NCBI GenBank assembly: GCA_964636985.1
Contig: CAZWSX010000035.1
Location: forward strand, 1 to 60,598
Direction of reading: 5' to 3'
DNA length: 60,598 nucleotides
Origin: CAZWSX01 sp964636985
GTDB lineage: Bacteria > Planctomycetota > Planctomycetia > Pirellulales > Pirellulaceae
The notes under the pieces were generated by a model. That model saw nothing but the letters and a program-made list of their open reading frames with translations, searched no databases and was not told where the DNA came from. Positions 9,401 through 17,827 of this stretch are shown here, piece after piece (positions within the stretch are counted from its first letter, which is position 1; the number at the start of each line of letters is the position of its first letter). Position numbers and translations under genes: made by a program.

Positions 9401-9706
9401 TTTTTCGCGCTGATTCAGGTCGTTACGCCGCGTCTTGGAAAGTTCGAGCAAGGTCATCCCGCGCTCGAAGTCGACGGCGTTCTTGATGTCTTGGTTGACC
9501 GTCGGATCGTTACCGGCAAGGCTCAGGAAGTCGAGCGCCTCCTCGTAGAAGCCCATATCGCGCAACGCATCGAGAAACCGCCGCGATCGATGTTCGGGCA
9601 CCTGGGCGGTGGCGTTGGGAATGTAACCACCCGCAAATAACGCGAAAAAAAGAATCGAACCAAGGGCCGCACAAGGGGTTAAAAATCGTTGCTTTGGCGC
9701 TGGCAT
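6416..9706 (-). CDS. Large exported TPR/solenoid protein with proline-rich tail
   Basis: About 1096 residues from ATG 9706, which has a GAGGG site 9 nt upstream; in-frame ATGs at 9712 and 9742 are alternatives. It starts with a signal-peptide-like hydrophobic segment (GSILFFALFAGGY). Nearly the whole length is alpha-helical with TPR-like spacing: FYEEALDFL, AETAFKAYI, EALSTLEIIL, EAIDIYEGIL. The last 60 residues turn into a low-complexity Pro/Ala/Asn/Gln tail containing three NGQPA units. No catalytic motif was found. It is adjacent to, and co-oriented with, the smaller TPR protein. A scaffold role in the periplasm or cell envelope is inferred only from architecture. Confidence 0.7.
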   Translation of the reverse strand: MPAPKQRFLTPCAALGSILFFALFAGGYIPNATAQVPEHRSRRFLDALRDMGFYEEALDFLSLAGNDPTVNQDIKNAVDFERGMTLLELSKTRRNDLNQREKDLDAAETAFKAYITARERDKFGLTAKIELGTVLMQRAAVAGFKAAKPNAKKGELFAEARNKLKEAGDVFTKIEADIKARLDGFPKTGLSPAREAERDRLRDEYVRAKLLNAATLMESSKYVDPSSPQRNELLTNAANAYGDIHRKYSKYKAGMTAVNQKAECQRLMGAYKEALSTLEIILPQAEVPDLQFHVKQALGIAVPCWMALKQYDVMLAKVSPVLEEMSEKRLTQADIELKLVIGRAGLDLQKEYQTGEKPAQYVGLRKLAIDEWKSLKRIPGYGPEANAALEQLGAAGATSSAVVGYVRPKNYTEAHNKLNELVTKYEDNRSLLAAIVKKNDPAMAQEQAAMEKEQDETRKAGVAYARDCLILATDEQTSDDINDDRWKMGYLLWQSKHNVEAAQLLAFVAKRYPRFANAASACQIAVYSYLEYIKDNPSGDPDLSIEKDRAMKAGLYMVETWPSDAKTIEIIAIVVPLLIQQGEVKTSVELLAKVPDDNPKKGQLQIDIGSALWRAYRGNFSKIRIDRLQATKENKPVAEFDAKQAENEKLKLLGLEILEAGIGKKKNEPEITQATAVAALNLAEIYVEADVDKALATLNDPKFGPLTLVRANDPKVSDVQGFALTTFRTALSANIGAMASGKDPATYKEAAKTLLADIVKLTGDTEDGQKLRFREFQRLAANLKSQLELAPKEKQGAISSGIQLFLDQVVSESKNSDELRWAAAMYRQMIAIVGRDEKGKLNSQGTELAGKSNAVLEKLEQTYANQKDDKAAAMQILVSKERAATLREMGKFSEAIDIYEGILADPKRRNDLMTQEEAAEALQQWGDDDTKMYQKAVMGDRPAKSGKPENVIWGWNKIGLMLNRAGIGNNPRFAEMFFRARLETARCVFKMSSLIKEEKKKQSNVQNAAGVIITTYNGHPNFDGPETKKKFDELLKEIQRAQGENLPQGLGGIKQAAPPANPKAAPPNGQPANGQPANGQPASAPPANAEAPPANQ
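6462..6506 (-). repeat. 3 x 15-bp tandem repeat inside CDS (NGQPA)
   Basis: Three consecutive 15-bp units, each reading GGTTGACCATT with small variations on the plus strand, encode NGQPA three times near the C-terminus of the large TPR protein. The frame-preserving unit means copy number could change without disrupting the protein. Confidence 0.85.
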
Positions 9707-9919
9707 GAGCATCGTCCCTCGCTCGATCAAATGAAAACCCATAGCGAGGCAAACGCTGCTGACTCGCTGCTTGTACTCGCGATTCCGCGGGAAGGCCTCG
9801 AACGCGGTCGAAGGCCACTTCTACGCTGGCCGACCCAGCACCATTCCACTTTACGGACGGCACTGCAACGTTGCAATCTACGGCGATGCAATCCGCCGTC
9901 GTTCGCAGTAAGGGTGCTC

Positions 9920-10927
9920 TCACTTCCCGTCGCTCGAAATACCCGACTCGTCCCTGCTCGCCCGACTCCGACTAAGCCAATCCGCCAGAAAGGTGTCGGC
10001 GAACAGTTGCAGGATGTGGTATGCGACCATTGGAATCACGCTAAAACCCGCTGCAATCGAGAGATTCATTCCGACCATGAGAGTCTTTTGGCTGCCGGAG
10101 AATCCCACGGCTACCTGGTCGGGCCACGACAGCCCGAGTTGCTTGGCCAATTGAAAACCCACGGCGAACATCACGAGGTGGATCAGGAGCACCAGGAAGC
10201 ACGTAAGACAAATTGTTCCCAGGACCGAACCCGACAGCTCCGAGCCACTTAGTTTTTCGCCCGTCTTGGCCGCACCGATCGCGACCATCGTCAAAATGCA
10301 GATCTGCGCCCCAATGGCGAGACTCGCTTTCTGTTTCGACGCCAAGGCCCTCATCCCTCCCCAGCAGCGAACCAGTTGCGCGACGACCACGGGGAGTGCC
10401 ACAGTCACGGTTAAGAGCAACACCAACGTCCAAAAATCTTCCATTTTTTTGGATTGGGTCTGTTGCCCGGTCATCAGCCACAACCAGGTGGGCGTAATAA
10501 AAAAGCAGATCAAGTTGGAAAGCACCGTCACCACCGTCGCCGCCGTATCGTTGCCGCCAGCCTTCCGCGTCCAAACCGTCGCCGAGGCCATCGTGCAGGG
10601 CGTGACCGACGCCACCAGCACGCCCATCGCGTACTCGGGCGGGTAAAAGGTGGGTGAGAGAATCCCGCAGCAAACCCACGCAAAGGCAGGCAGCAATCCG
10701 AATGTGACCACAATTGCCAGCAGCGCCGCCCAGGGTCGGGCCAGTGTGTTAAGAATCGCCGTCGACTCCAGCGGCAGCGCCATCAGGAACATGGAGAGAG
10801 CGACCAACACATCGCGCAAGAGGGACCACCCTGCCAGCGGCAAAAACACCCGCCACCCCACTCCGCCAAGCAGAAAGACGCTAGCGAGTGCCAACAAAAA
10901 CCAATTGCGTTTGATCCAGGGGAGCAA
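9920..10927 (-). CDS. Bile acid:sodium symporter-family (SBF/BASS) membrane transporter
   Basis: A 335-residue polytopic membrane protein with about nine or ten hydrophobic helices. It starts at a TTG codon (10927) with MLPWIKRNWFLLALASVFLL. The family signatures are GVLVASVTPCTMASATVWT in the middle and VAVGFSGSQKTLMVGMNL near the C-terminus. Both are discontinuous-helix motifs of the SBF/BASS fold, the latter resembling the YfeH/PF13593-like branch. Members import organic anions with sodium; the substrate here is unknown. It is divergent from aroC with 252 bp between starts. Confidence 0.83.
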   Translation of the reverse strand: MLPWIKRNWFLLALASVFLLGGVGWRVFLPLAGWSLLRDVLVALSMFLMALPLESTAILNTLARPWAALLAIVVTFGLLPAFAWVCCGILSPTFYPPEYAMGVLVASVTPCTMASATVWTRKAGGNDTAATVVTVLSNLICFFITPTWLWLMTGQQTQSKKMEDFWTLVLLLTVTVALPVVVAQLVRCWGGMRALASKQKASLAIGAQICILTMVAIGAAKTGEKLSGSELSGSVLGTICLTCFLVLLIHLVMFAVGFQLAKQLGLSWPDQVAVGFSGSQKTLMVGMNLSIAAGFSVIPMVAYHILQLFADTFLADWLSRSRASRDESGISSDGK

Positions 10928-11179
10928 ATGTCGTGGCCTTTTTCGTTCGGTGTCAGCAATTGCCCGGCGCTACCGCAATGAGGCCCAGTGTAACGAGATG
11001 CTTTGGCCGAACGAGGAACGCACCGCCCGCGGAGGGCCGAAATCGCCCTATTCCCCTTTCTTTAAGCAGATTAAAATCTCTAAGTTTCCTAGCTAGCGAA
11101 GATGATCCGCTGTGGGGCGGTTCCCCATCAGCCGCTTGGCCAGGGATTGCCCCCGCGTCGCAACCTTTGATAGGGCCAA

Positions 11180-12349
11180 ATGTTACGTTACTGGACCGCC
11201 GGAGAATCGCACGGAAAAACGTTGATCGCGTTGGTCGACGGCTTTCCCGCTGGAGTGCCGCTCGAGACGGCTTCGATCGACGTTGAACTCAAGCGTCGCC
11301 AGGGTGGCTACGGCCGTGGTGGACGGCAGCGGATCGAAACCGATACCGTCGAAATTCTGAGCGGCATCTGGAAAGAGACCTCGCTCGGCAGTCCGATCGC
11401 CCTGCAAGTCGTCAACAAGGACTACAAACTCGAGCGACTCAAGGACTTGGAAGGCCCTCGTCCCGGCCACGGCGACCTGACGGGTGCGATGAAGTACCTG
11501 GGACCGATGCGCGGCATCCTGGAACGGGCCAGCGCCCGCGAGACGACCGTTCGCGTCGCCGCCGGCGCGCTTGCGAAACAATTGCTGGCCCAGTTCGGCA
11601 TTCGGGCGACCGGCTACGTGGTCGAGCTTGGCGGCATCCGCCTCGATCCCCCTGCGAACCAGTCGATCGATCAGGCCAACGCCGTTCGCGACGCCAGCGA
11701 TATCTACTCGCTCCGCCCCGATTTGGACGACCAGGTCAAACAGTACATCGATGAAATGGGCAAGGCAGGCGACACTCTAGGCGGTGTCCTGGAAGCACGC
11801 GTCGACGGGCTGCCATTCGGCCTGGGGACGCACGCTCAGTGGGACATCAAGCTCGATGGTCGCATCGCCCAGGCGGTGATGGCCGTTCAAGCGATCAAAG
11901 GCGTTGAGATTGGCATGGGCTTCGAAGCCGCCCGGCGGCGCGGCAGCGAGGTTCACGATCCGATTGAGTTCGACGCGAGCCAGGCCCATTCGCCCAATCT
12001 TGGCTTCGTGCGTCCGCGCAACAACGCCGGCGGCCTCGAAGCCGGGATGACCAACGGGCAATCGCTCATTGTCCGCGCTGCCAAGAAGCCAATCAGCACA
12101 CTGGCCAAGCCCTTGCCATCAGTCAAGCTGGCGACGCGCGAGCCCGGAACTGCTTCCTACGAACGGAGCGACGTTTGCGCAGTGCCGGCGGCGAGCGTGA
12201 TTATCGAGAATGTGGTCGCCTTCGAAGTGGCCCGCGCCCTGTGCGAGAAATTCGGCAACGACAGTTTGAAAGAAATGAAGGCTCGTTACGACCTCTTCCT
12301 GGAGATGGCTCGCAAGCATCCAGGCGGTGATGAAGGGAGCGAGGCATAA
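11180..12349 (+). CDS. aroC: Chorismate synthase
   Basis: This 389-residue enzyme converts 5-enolpyruvylshikimate-3-phosphate to chorismate using reduced FMN, the last common step of aromatic amino acid synthesis. The N-terminus MLRYWTAGESHGKTL contains the family GESHG signature. RPGHGDLTGAMKY, a block with RASARETTVRVAAGALA, and the C-terminal GGLEAGMTNGQ are all conserved AroC blocks. The length is normal for the long bacterial form. A GATAGGG ribosome-binding site precedes ATG 11180. It is followed 51 bp later by an unrelated membrane-anchored protein on the same strand. Confidence 0.97.
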   Translation: MLRYWTAGESHGKTLIALVDGFPAGVPLETASIDVELKRRQGGYGRGGRQRIETDTVEILSGIWKETSLGSPIALQVVNKDYKLERLKDLEGPRPGHGDLTGAMKYLGPMRGILERASARETTVRVAAGALAKQLLAQFGIRATGYVVELGGIRLDPPANQSIDQANAVRDASDIYSLRPDLDDQVKQYIDEMGKAGDTLGGVLEARVDGLPFGLGTHAQWDIKLDGRIAQAVMAVQAIKGVEIGMGFEAARRRGSEVHDPIEFDASQAHSPNLGFVRPRNNAGGLEAGMTNGQSLIVRAAKKPISTLAKPLPSVKLATREPGTASYERSDVCAVPAASVIIENVVAFEVARALCEKFGNDSLKEMKARYDLFLEMARKHPGGDEGSEA

Positions 12350-12400
12350 GGTCCGCGCAGCGCAGGATCGTTAAAGACAGGTGAACAAGGAAGTTCGTCG

Positions 12401-13786
12401 ATGTCGGCGAGCGACAATCAATCACCGGCGACAAGGATGTTCGCCATGCACGAAAGAACGCGACTTTTCGTTTGCCGCGCCGGCTTCGTGCTCGCTTGCT
12501 TGCTTCCCACCATTCTTACGGTGTCGGCGATCAGCTACTTCCGCTCCGATGCCTACATGACGGCCCGCCGCGAGGAATGGGTGGCCACGTTCTCGCAGCG
12601 ATTGGGGATGAAAGTCGAAATCGACGAGTTGAGTTACGTCGATCTCTCGACAGCGTTGCTTAAGGGAGTTCGGCTGCGCGATAGCGAAACCGGCACACTG
12701 GTGTGCGAAGCCTATCATGTCGAGGTAACAAAGCTTCCTGATGGCACTTGGGATTTGGGGTTCGAGCTTCCCAAATTGATGACGGAAAGCCTGCCTGCTT
12801 TCCAGCAACGTTTGCATGATCGCGTCTTTGCAGAGTTGCCCAATTCGTTTCCGCAGGTGCAGTGCCACGCCAAACAGATGTCCCTGGTAGGCAAAACGCA
12901 AGTGACACTCAACGACGTGGCGTTGAACGTATATGTCTCCGACGATGGTCCGACAGCGGAGTGTTACTTCCGCATTTACGGCGTCGAGATGAAGCGGCCG
13001 CTCTTCGCAGAAATTCGACGCCATCGCATGGATGGCATGGCCCGTTCGCAGTGGGACTTCACCACGGAAGAATCGGACATCCCGTGCGAAGTGCTGGCGA
13101 TCTTCGCTCCGCGGCTGTCCATTTTGGGCAACCGTGCAAGGATGAACGGAAACGCCAACGGATCGATCGGCCGTCAGGACGATTCGCTAGTGTTTTTAGG
13201 TACTCTGCGCGATGTCAGTCTCGAGAACCTAACCTACGGCCGCGTGCCCCTCACTCCCAAGCTGGGCAAGTCTCGAGATAGGTGGTTGGCGACTGGGTTG
13301 TCGGCAATCGACGTTCGGCATTTGCGAATGATTGACGGTAGACTTTCGGAATTGGATGCCAGCTTCATCGCCACCCAAAAGGGTACGCTTGGTAGTGAAC
13401 TCGTAAATGCCGCGACGAAGTTCTTCCGGTTGCGGGGCCCCAGTGAAGGAAAAACGATTAAGTACCCCTTTGATCACCTCGCCTTCGACGTTGTCTTGGG
13501 AGATGACCTGGTTCGACTGACTGGACGAGTCGATCCCAAGCACCTGGGCAACGGTGTAATCGCCAGCAACACCCAAAGGGCGCTGTTGGCCGAGATCGAA
13601 CCGTGTTCAGTCCCCCAGATCGCGTTGGTTCAATTCTTATCGCCCCAGTCCGATCAATCGATCCCCGCTAGTCCCACGGCGGTCGAACTGATGCGCAGTA
13701 TCGGACCCCCTAGCCGTCTCCATGCACCGCCGGGCGCCGGGCGAACCGTCCAGACCGAGCGTCCAATGGAAGAAAATCTGAAATAA
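12401..13786 (+). CDS. Membrane-anchored AsmA-like hypothetical protein
   Basis: 461 residues starting at ATG 12401 behind AAGGAAG. One N-terminal membrane anchor is seen (about 25-46, AGFVLACLLPTILTVSAISYF). The rest is predicted periplasmic and rich in short beta-like segments such as VEIDELSYVDLSTALLKGVRLRD, which resembles AsmA/DUF748-type beta-groove proteins. No catalytic motif was found. The C-terminal 50 residues are Pro/Ser-rich and poorly structured. Family assignment is by pattern only; it may be specific to planctomycetes. It lies between aroC and an S9 lipoprotein peptidase, and nothing in the context fixes its role. Confidence 0.6.
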   Translation: MSASDNQSPATRMFAMHERTRLFVCRAGFVLACLLPTILTVSAISYFRSDAYMTARREEWVATFSQRLGMKVEIDELSYVDLSTALLKGVRLRDSETGTLVCEAYHVEVTKLPDGTWDLGFELPKLMTESLPAFQQRLHDRVFAELPNSFPQVQCHAKQMSLVGKTQVTLNDVALNVYVSDDGPTAECYFRIYGVEMKRPLFAEIRRHRMDGMARSQWDFTTEESDIPCEVLAIFAPRLSILGNRARMNGNANGSIGRQDDSLVFLGTLRDVSLENLTYGRVPLTPKLGKSRDRWLATGLSAIDVRHLRMIDGRLSELDASFIATQKGTLGSELVNAATKFFRLRGPSEGKTIKYPFDHLAFDVVLGDDLVRLTGRVDPKHLGNGVIASNTQRALLAEIEPCSVPQIALVQFLSPQSDQSIPASPTAVELMRSIGPPSRLHAPPGAGRTVQTERPMEENLK

Positions 13787-13944
13787 GCTCGCCGCCACGG
13801 CGACATTCTGTAACCGCGGGGAGCGGCGTCGCCACACCCCTAGATTCGCGTCGGTCGCTACAATCAGCGGTTGTTGCCCCGAGAAATTGCGGACTTCGCG
13901 CCGCTTCATTCTGGAACGGATTCGCCGGTTTAGGAGTAGCTTCG

Positions 13945-16311
13945 ATGACTAAGTTTTCGATCGTGAGCGCGGCCGCGCTACTAAGCACCGGCCTGGTGTT
14001 GTGTGGATGTCCCACGGCGGAGACGCCCGCCCCTCCCAAATCGGTCAAAACCAATAGCAACAGCACCACGACTGGCAATACGACCACAGCCAAAGCCAAC
14101 ACTCCGGCCAAGGACGATATCCAGAAGAAAGCGAACGAACCGGCCGAAGATTCGCAAGCGGGCAATGAGACGGAAAAAGAGATGACCGACAAACAACCCG
14201 AAATCGAAACGACCCGAACGGCAGCCGTTGCGCCCAAAGGTGAAGGAGTCAAGTTGGGCGCCAAGGATCGCTTCGGCAATCCGCTCGTTCCGCGCAAAGC
14301 GTTCTTCGGTAATCCCGAGAAGGCGCGGGCCCGACTCAACAGCGATGGAAGCTGGATCGCCTGGCAGGCCCCCGTCGACGGCGTCATGAACGTGTGGGCC
14401 GCTCCCGTCGACAAAATGGACGAAGGGAAGCCGGTCACCAAGGACACCCACCGCGGCATTCGCGGCTACACCTGGGCCTATACCAACAAGCACATCTTGT
14501 ATTCGCAAGACAAAGACGGCGACGAGGACTTCCACATCTACAGCGTCAACTTGGAAACGGGCGAGATCAAGGACCTGACGCCCATCGATAAGATCCACGC
14601 GCAGATCGGCGGTATCAGCGAAAAATTCCCCCAGCACATTTTGGTCGGCCTCAATGACCGTAACCCGCAACTGCACGACATCTACAAGATCGACCTGCAC
14701 ACTGGTGAGAAAGAGTTGCTCCAAAAGAACGATTTCTTCGTCGGCTTTGAGATCGACGACGACTATCGCGTTCGCTTTGGCATCACGTTCGGCCCCGACG
14801 CCAGCATGATTTACATGACGCCCGACCCAGAATCGGAGGAAGGGTGGAAGCCATACATGAAGGTCCCGACGGCCGATGCCATGTCGACCAGGATCGTCGG
14901 TTTCGACAAGTCAGGCGACAAGGGCTACTTGATCGATAGCCGCAATCGCAATACGGCTTGCCTTAAGCTGCTCGACCTCAAGACGGGCGAACAGACGCTC
15001 ATCGCCGAAAACGATAAGGCCGATATCTCGGACGTGATCGCCCATCCCACGGAAAAGACCATCCAAGCAGTCAGCTTTACGTACGAAAAAGCCGAGTGGC
15101 AGATTCTGGATGACGCCATCAAACCAGATCTCGACTACCTCAAAACGGTCGATACCGGAGAGTTGCAACTCACGGGACGAACGCTGGACGACAAGAAGTG
15201 GACCGTCGCGTTCACCAGCGATAGCGGCCCCGCGAAGTTCTATCTGTACGACCGCGAGAATAAGAAGGCGAAGTTCCTCTTCGTCAGCGATAGCAAGATG
15301 GCTGACCTGCCGCTCACCAAGATGCATCCCGTCCAGATCAAGTCGCGCGACGGCTTGACCTTGGTTTCGTACCTCTCGCTTCCCAAGGGAAGCGATACCA
15401 AAACGGTCGGTCGTCCCGATGAGCCGTTGCCTCTGGTACTCAACGTGCACGGTGGTCCGTGGGCTCGCGACGATTGGGGCTACGATCCTGAACACCAACT
15501 GCTAACCAATCGCGGCTACGCCGTGCTGTCGGTCAACTTCCGCGGCTCGACCGGTTTCGGCAAAGATTTCACGAACGCCGCCAACAAAGAATGGGGCGCC
15601 AAGATGCACGACGACTTGATCGACGCCGTGAATTGGGCCGTCGAAAACAAGATCGCCATCAAGGACAAAGTTGCCATTATGGGGGGCAGCTACGGTGGCT
15701 ACGCGACTCTGGCTGGTTTGACATTTACCCCCGACTTTTTCACTTGCGGCGTCGACATCGTGGGCCCTTCAAGTCTCATTACCTTGACGGCGAACATGCC
15801 CGAATACTGGCGGCCCATGGCATCCGTGATGAAGCTCCGTCTCGGCGATTGGGAATCCGAGGAAGGAAAGAAGTTCCTCGAATCGAGGTCGCCGCTTAAC
15901 TTCGCCGACAAGATTCAACGCCCGCTGTTGATTGCCCAGGGAGCGAACGACCCGCGAGTCAAGCAAGTCGAGGCCGATCAAATCGTTAAAGCGATGTCGG
16001 AGAAGAAGATTCCGGTCACGTACGTGCTGTTCCAACAAGAGGGCCACGGCTTTGCCAAGCCGGAGAACCGCTTCGCCTTCTTCGCGGTCACAGAAGCTTT
16101 CTTGGCAAAGCACCTGGGTGGCCGCGCGGAAGACATTGGCGATGGCTTTGAGGGGGCGGTGTTCACCGTTCCCGCTGGTGCCGACGATGTTCCTGGACTC
16201 GAGGCGGCTCTTGAAACCAGAAAAGAAGCCGCGCCGAACGAAGAAGCGACTGCCCAAGAAGATTCGACGGTCACCAGCGGCGAAGCCGCCCCTAAGCAAG
16301 ATCAAGATTAG
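13945..16311 (+). CDS. S9-family (prolyl oligopeptidase-like) lipoprotein peptidase
   Basis: 788 residues. The N-terminus ends in a lipobox (LVLCGC), so it is probably lipid-anchored. A low-complexity Asn/Thr/Lys/Glu linker follows (about 30-95), then a beta-propeller region (about 115-460) with WD/TolB-like strands such as LNSDGSWIAWQAPVDGVMNVW. The C-terminal alpha/beta-hydrolase domain has VLNVHGGPWARD, the nucleophile Ser582 in GGSYGGY, the Asp in QGANDPRV and the His in QEGHGF. That is the full S9 catalytic triad, so it is probably an active oligopeptidase cleaving after proline or a related residue. Unusually, about 60 acidic/Ala-rich residues trail the catalytic domain. An AGGAG site precedes the ATG. 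Confidence 0.88.
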   Translation: MTKFSIVSAAALLSTGLVLCGCPTAETPAPPKSVKTNSNSTTTGNTTTAKANTPAKDDIQKKANEPAEDSQAGNETEKEMTDKQPEIETTRTAAVAPKGEGVKLGAKDRFGNPLVPRKAFFGNPEKARARLNSDGSWIAWQAPVDGVMNVWAAPVDKMDEGKPVTKDTHRGIRGYTWAYTNKHILYSQDKDGDEDFHIYSVNLETGEIKDLTPIDKIHAQIGGISEKFPQHILVGLNDRNPQLHDIYKIDLHTGEKELLQKNDFFVGFEIDDDYRVRFGITFGPDASMIYMTPDPESEEGWKPYMKVPTADAMSTRIVGFDKSGDKGYLIDSRNRNTACLKLLDLKTGEQTLIAENDKADISDVIAHPTEKTIQAVSFTYEKAEWQILDDAIKPDLDYLKTVDTGELQLTGRTLDDKKWTVAFTSDSGPAKFYLYDRENKKAKFLFVSDSKMADLPLTKMHPVQIKSRDGLTLVSYLSLPKGSDTKTVGRPDEPLPLVLNVHGGPWARDDWGYDPEHQLLTNRGYAVLSVNFRGSTGFGKDFTNAANKEWGAKMHDDLIDAVNWAVENKIAIKDKVAIMGGSYGGYATLAGLTFTPDFFTCGVDIVGPSSLITLTANMPEYWRPMASVMKLRLGDWESEEGKKFLESRSPLNFADKIQRPLLIAQGANDPRVKQVEADQIVKAMSEKKIPVTYVLFQQEGHGFAKPENRFAFFAVTEAFLAKHLGGRAEDIGDGFEGAVFTVPAGADDVPGLEAALETRKEAAPNEEATAQEDSTVTSGEAAPKQDQD

Positions 16312-16332
16312 CCGTAGATTGAGGAAGCAACC

Positions 16333-16662
16333 GTGTCCCGCTACTTTGTCACGCCCGATCACTGCTCGAAGCACACTATTTTTCCCGGCGTTACCATCGA
16401 AACGGCCGCCGGGCATCACATGATGCTGAGCCTGGTCAAGTTCGAGCCCCACGCCATCGTGCAGCCCCACAGCCATCCCCACGAACAAATGGGGATGCTG
16501 CTGGAAGGAGAACTCACCTTCACCATCGGCGACGAGTGCCAAACGCTCAAACCAGGCGAAATGTGGCGCATCCCAGGCGGCGTAACCCACAGTTGCGTCG
16601 CTGGAGATAAACCGGTCCGGGCGCTCGATTTCTTCCACCCGATTCGTGAAGACTATCGGTAG
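16333..16662 (+). CDS. Small single-domain cupin
   Basis: 109 residues from a GTG start with GAGGAAG upstream. It has a classic cupin beta-barrel: the first motif HAIVQPHSHPHEQMGMLLEGEL supplies two His and Glu, and the second is PGEMWRIPGGVTHSC. A metal-bound small-molecule role (sugar or ligand binding, pectin-degradation-protein type) is likely but unspecified. It begins 21 bp after the S9 peptidase stop and is probably co-transcribed with it. Confidence 0.85.
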   Translation: MSRYFVTPDHCSKHTIFPGVTIETAAGHHMMLSLVKFEPHAIVQPHSHPHEQMGMLLEGELTFTIGDECQTLKPGEMWRIPGGVTHSCVAGDKPVRALDFFHPIREDYR

Positions 16663-16670
16663 GCTTCGGC

Positions 16671-16695
16671 GTAGCCGCACTCGCCAAGAGTGCGG
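16671..16695 (+). repeat. REP-like hairpin, GTAG head (pair 2, left)
   Basis: GTAG at 16671-16674 is directly followed by the stem CCGCACTC, loop GCCAA, GAGTGCGG. It is intergenic, 9 bp after the cupin gene. Confidence 0.65.
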
Positions 16696-16753
16696 AAGGT
16701 GGAGCTTGCATCACGGGTCATGCAACCATTTTCTTTGGAGCGGTGTCAACCCA

Positions 16754-16777
16754 CCGCGTTCTGGCGAACGCGGCTAC
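16754..16777 (-). repeat. REP-like hairpin, GTAG head (pair 2, right)
   Basis: On the minus strand it reads GTAG, CCGCGTTC, loop GCCA, GAACGCGG. It is a near copy of the 16671 element in inverted orientation, 58 bp away, with co-varied stem bases. Confidence 0.65.
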
Positions 16778-16946
16778 TCGAAAACTGGCTCGCCGTTTGC
16801 TACAGCACGTACGTCGACCGTTCGCTTTTTGCGGGCGGCGAGTCGTGTTATCTTGAGGCTCACGGCGAACGACTCCAGGAAAAACTCCCTGGTTCGACCT
16901 GAGGTCTGGAGCCTGAAGCCTCACTTATCTAGCTAGGGTCGCCGGT

Positions 16947-17819
16947 ATGAAATGGGAAGGTCGCGAGGGTAGCGAAAACGTCGAAGATCGCCGTGGTGCG
17001 GGCGGGCCGATCCTGGTCGGCGGCGGGATTGGAACGATCGTCCTGGCCTTGCTCGTCATGTTTTTGACGAACGACCCACGACTGGGGCGAGAGATCCTCG
17101 AACAAGGCCAGCAGCAACAAGCTCTACCCGGCGGAGACGACGGCGAGGTCCAAGAATCTCCCGAAGAAGCGCGGTCGGCAAAATTCGTCCGCGTCATTTT
17201 GAAAGACACCGAGGACGTTTGGACCAAGATCTTCGCCGAAAATAAGATGCGGTATCCCAAGCCGACATTGGTCCTGTTCCGCGGCCAAACCAACTCGGGT
17301 TGCGGCCTGGCCGACGCCGGAATGGGGCCGTTTTATTGTCCCAACGACGAGAAGGTTTACATCGACCTTCGCTTTTTCGAGTTGATGAAGCAGCGCAAAG
17401 TGGGAACGCCCGGCGACTTTGCCCAAGCGTACGTCATCGCCCACGAAGTGGGGCACCACGTGCAAAAGCAGCTCGGACTGACGCGGCGAGTCGAGGAAGC
17501 CCGTGCCCGTTCCGAAGAGGAAGGCAATCAGATGTCTGTGCGACTAGAACTCCAAGCCGACTATCTGGCCGGGGTGTGGGCGCATCACGGCCAACAAATG
17601 AAAGGCTTTTTGGAGCCAGGGGATATCGAAGAGGCGCTCGAGTGCGCCCAGGCCATTGGCGACGACTATTTGCAAAAGCGCGCTCGCGGCTACGCCGACC
17701 AGGAGAGCTTCACGCATGGCTCGTCGAAGCAGCGCTACAAGTATTTTCGGCTGGGGATCGAGACGGGCGACTTGAGCAGGCTCGAGCAGTTTTTCAAAGT
17801 TCCCTACCACCAACTGTAA
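16947..17819 (+). CDS. Neutral zinc metallopeptidase, YpfJ family
   Basis: 290 residues. The N-terminus MKWEGREGSENVEDRRG is the family hallmark, followed by one membrane anchor (GGIGTIVLALLVMFL, about 28-48). The predicted extracytoplasmic domain contains HEVGH at residues 166-170 within VIAHEVGHHVQ, the zinc-binding and catalytic motif. The downstream QADYLAGVWAHH supplies the likely third ligand. Length and motif order fit PF04228-type proteins. The physiological substrate is unknown in the family. It starts after the REP-like pair and ends 8 bp before dusB, which suggests co-transcription. Confidence 0.9.
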   Translation: MKWEGREGSENVEDRRGAGGPILVGGGIGTIVLALLVMFLTNDPRLGREILEQGQQQQALPGGDDGEVQESPEEARSAKFVRVILKDTEDVWTKIFAENKMRYPKPTLVLFRGQTNSGCGLADAGMGPFYCPNDEKVYIDLRFFELMKQRKVGTPGDFAQAYVIAHEVGHHVQKQLGLTRRVEEARARSEEEGNQMSVRLELQADYLAGVWAHHGQQMKGFLEPGDIEEALECAQAIGDDYLQKRARGYADQESFTHGSSKQRYKYFRLGIETGDLSRLEQFFKVPYHQL

Positions 17820-17827
17820 AACGGGTC

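Noticed and set aside
13805..13842. Possible REP-like cruciform between the AsmA-like gene and the S9 peptidase
   Set aside because: There is a GTGG head and nested complementary pieces (GGCGAC/GTCGCC around CCGC/GCGG), but the geometry departs from the other copies, so it is not called.
17300..17827. Upstream extension of the dusB frame
   Set aside because: This part lies inside the zinc metallopeptidase gene in a different frame and bears no Dus similarity; ATG 17828 is 8 bp after the metallopeptidase stop.
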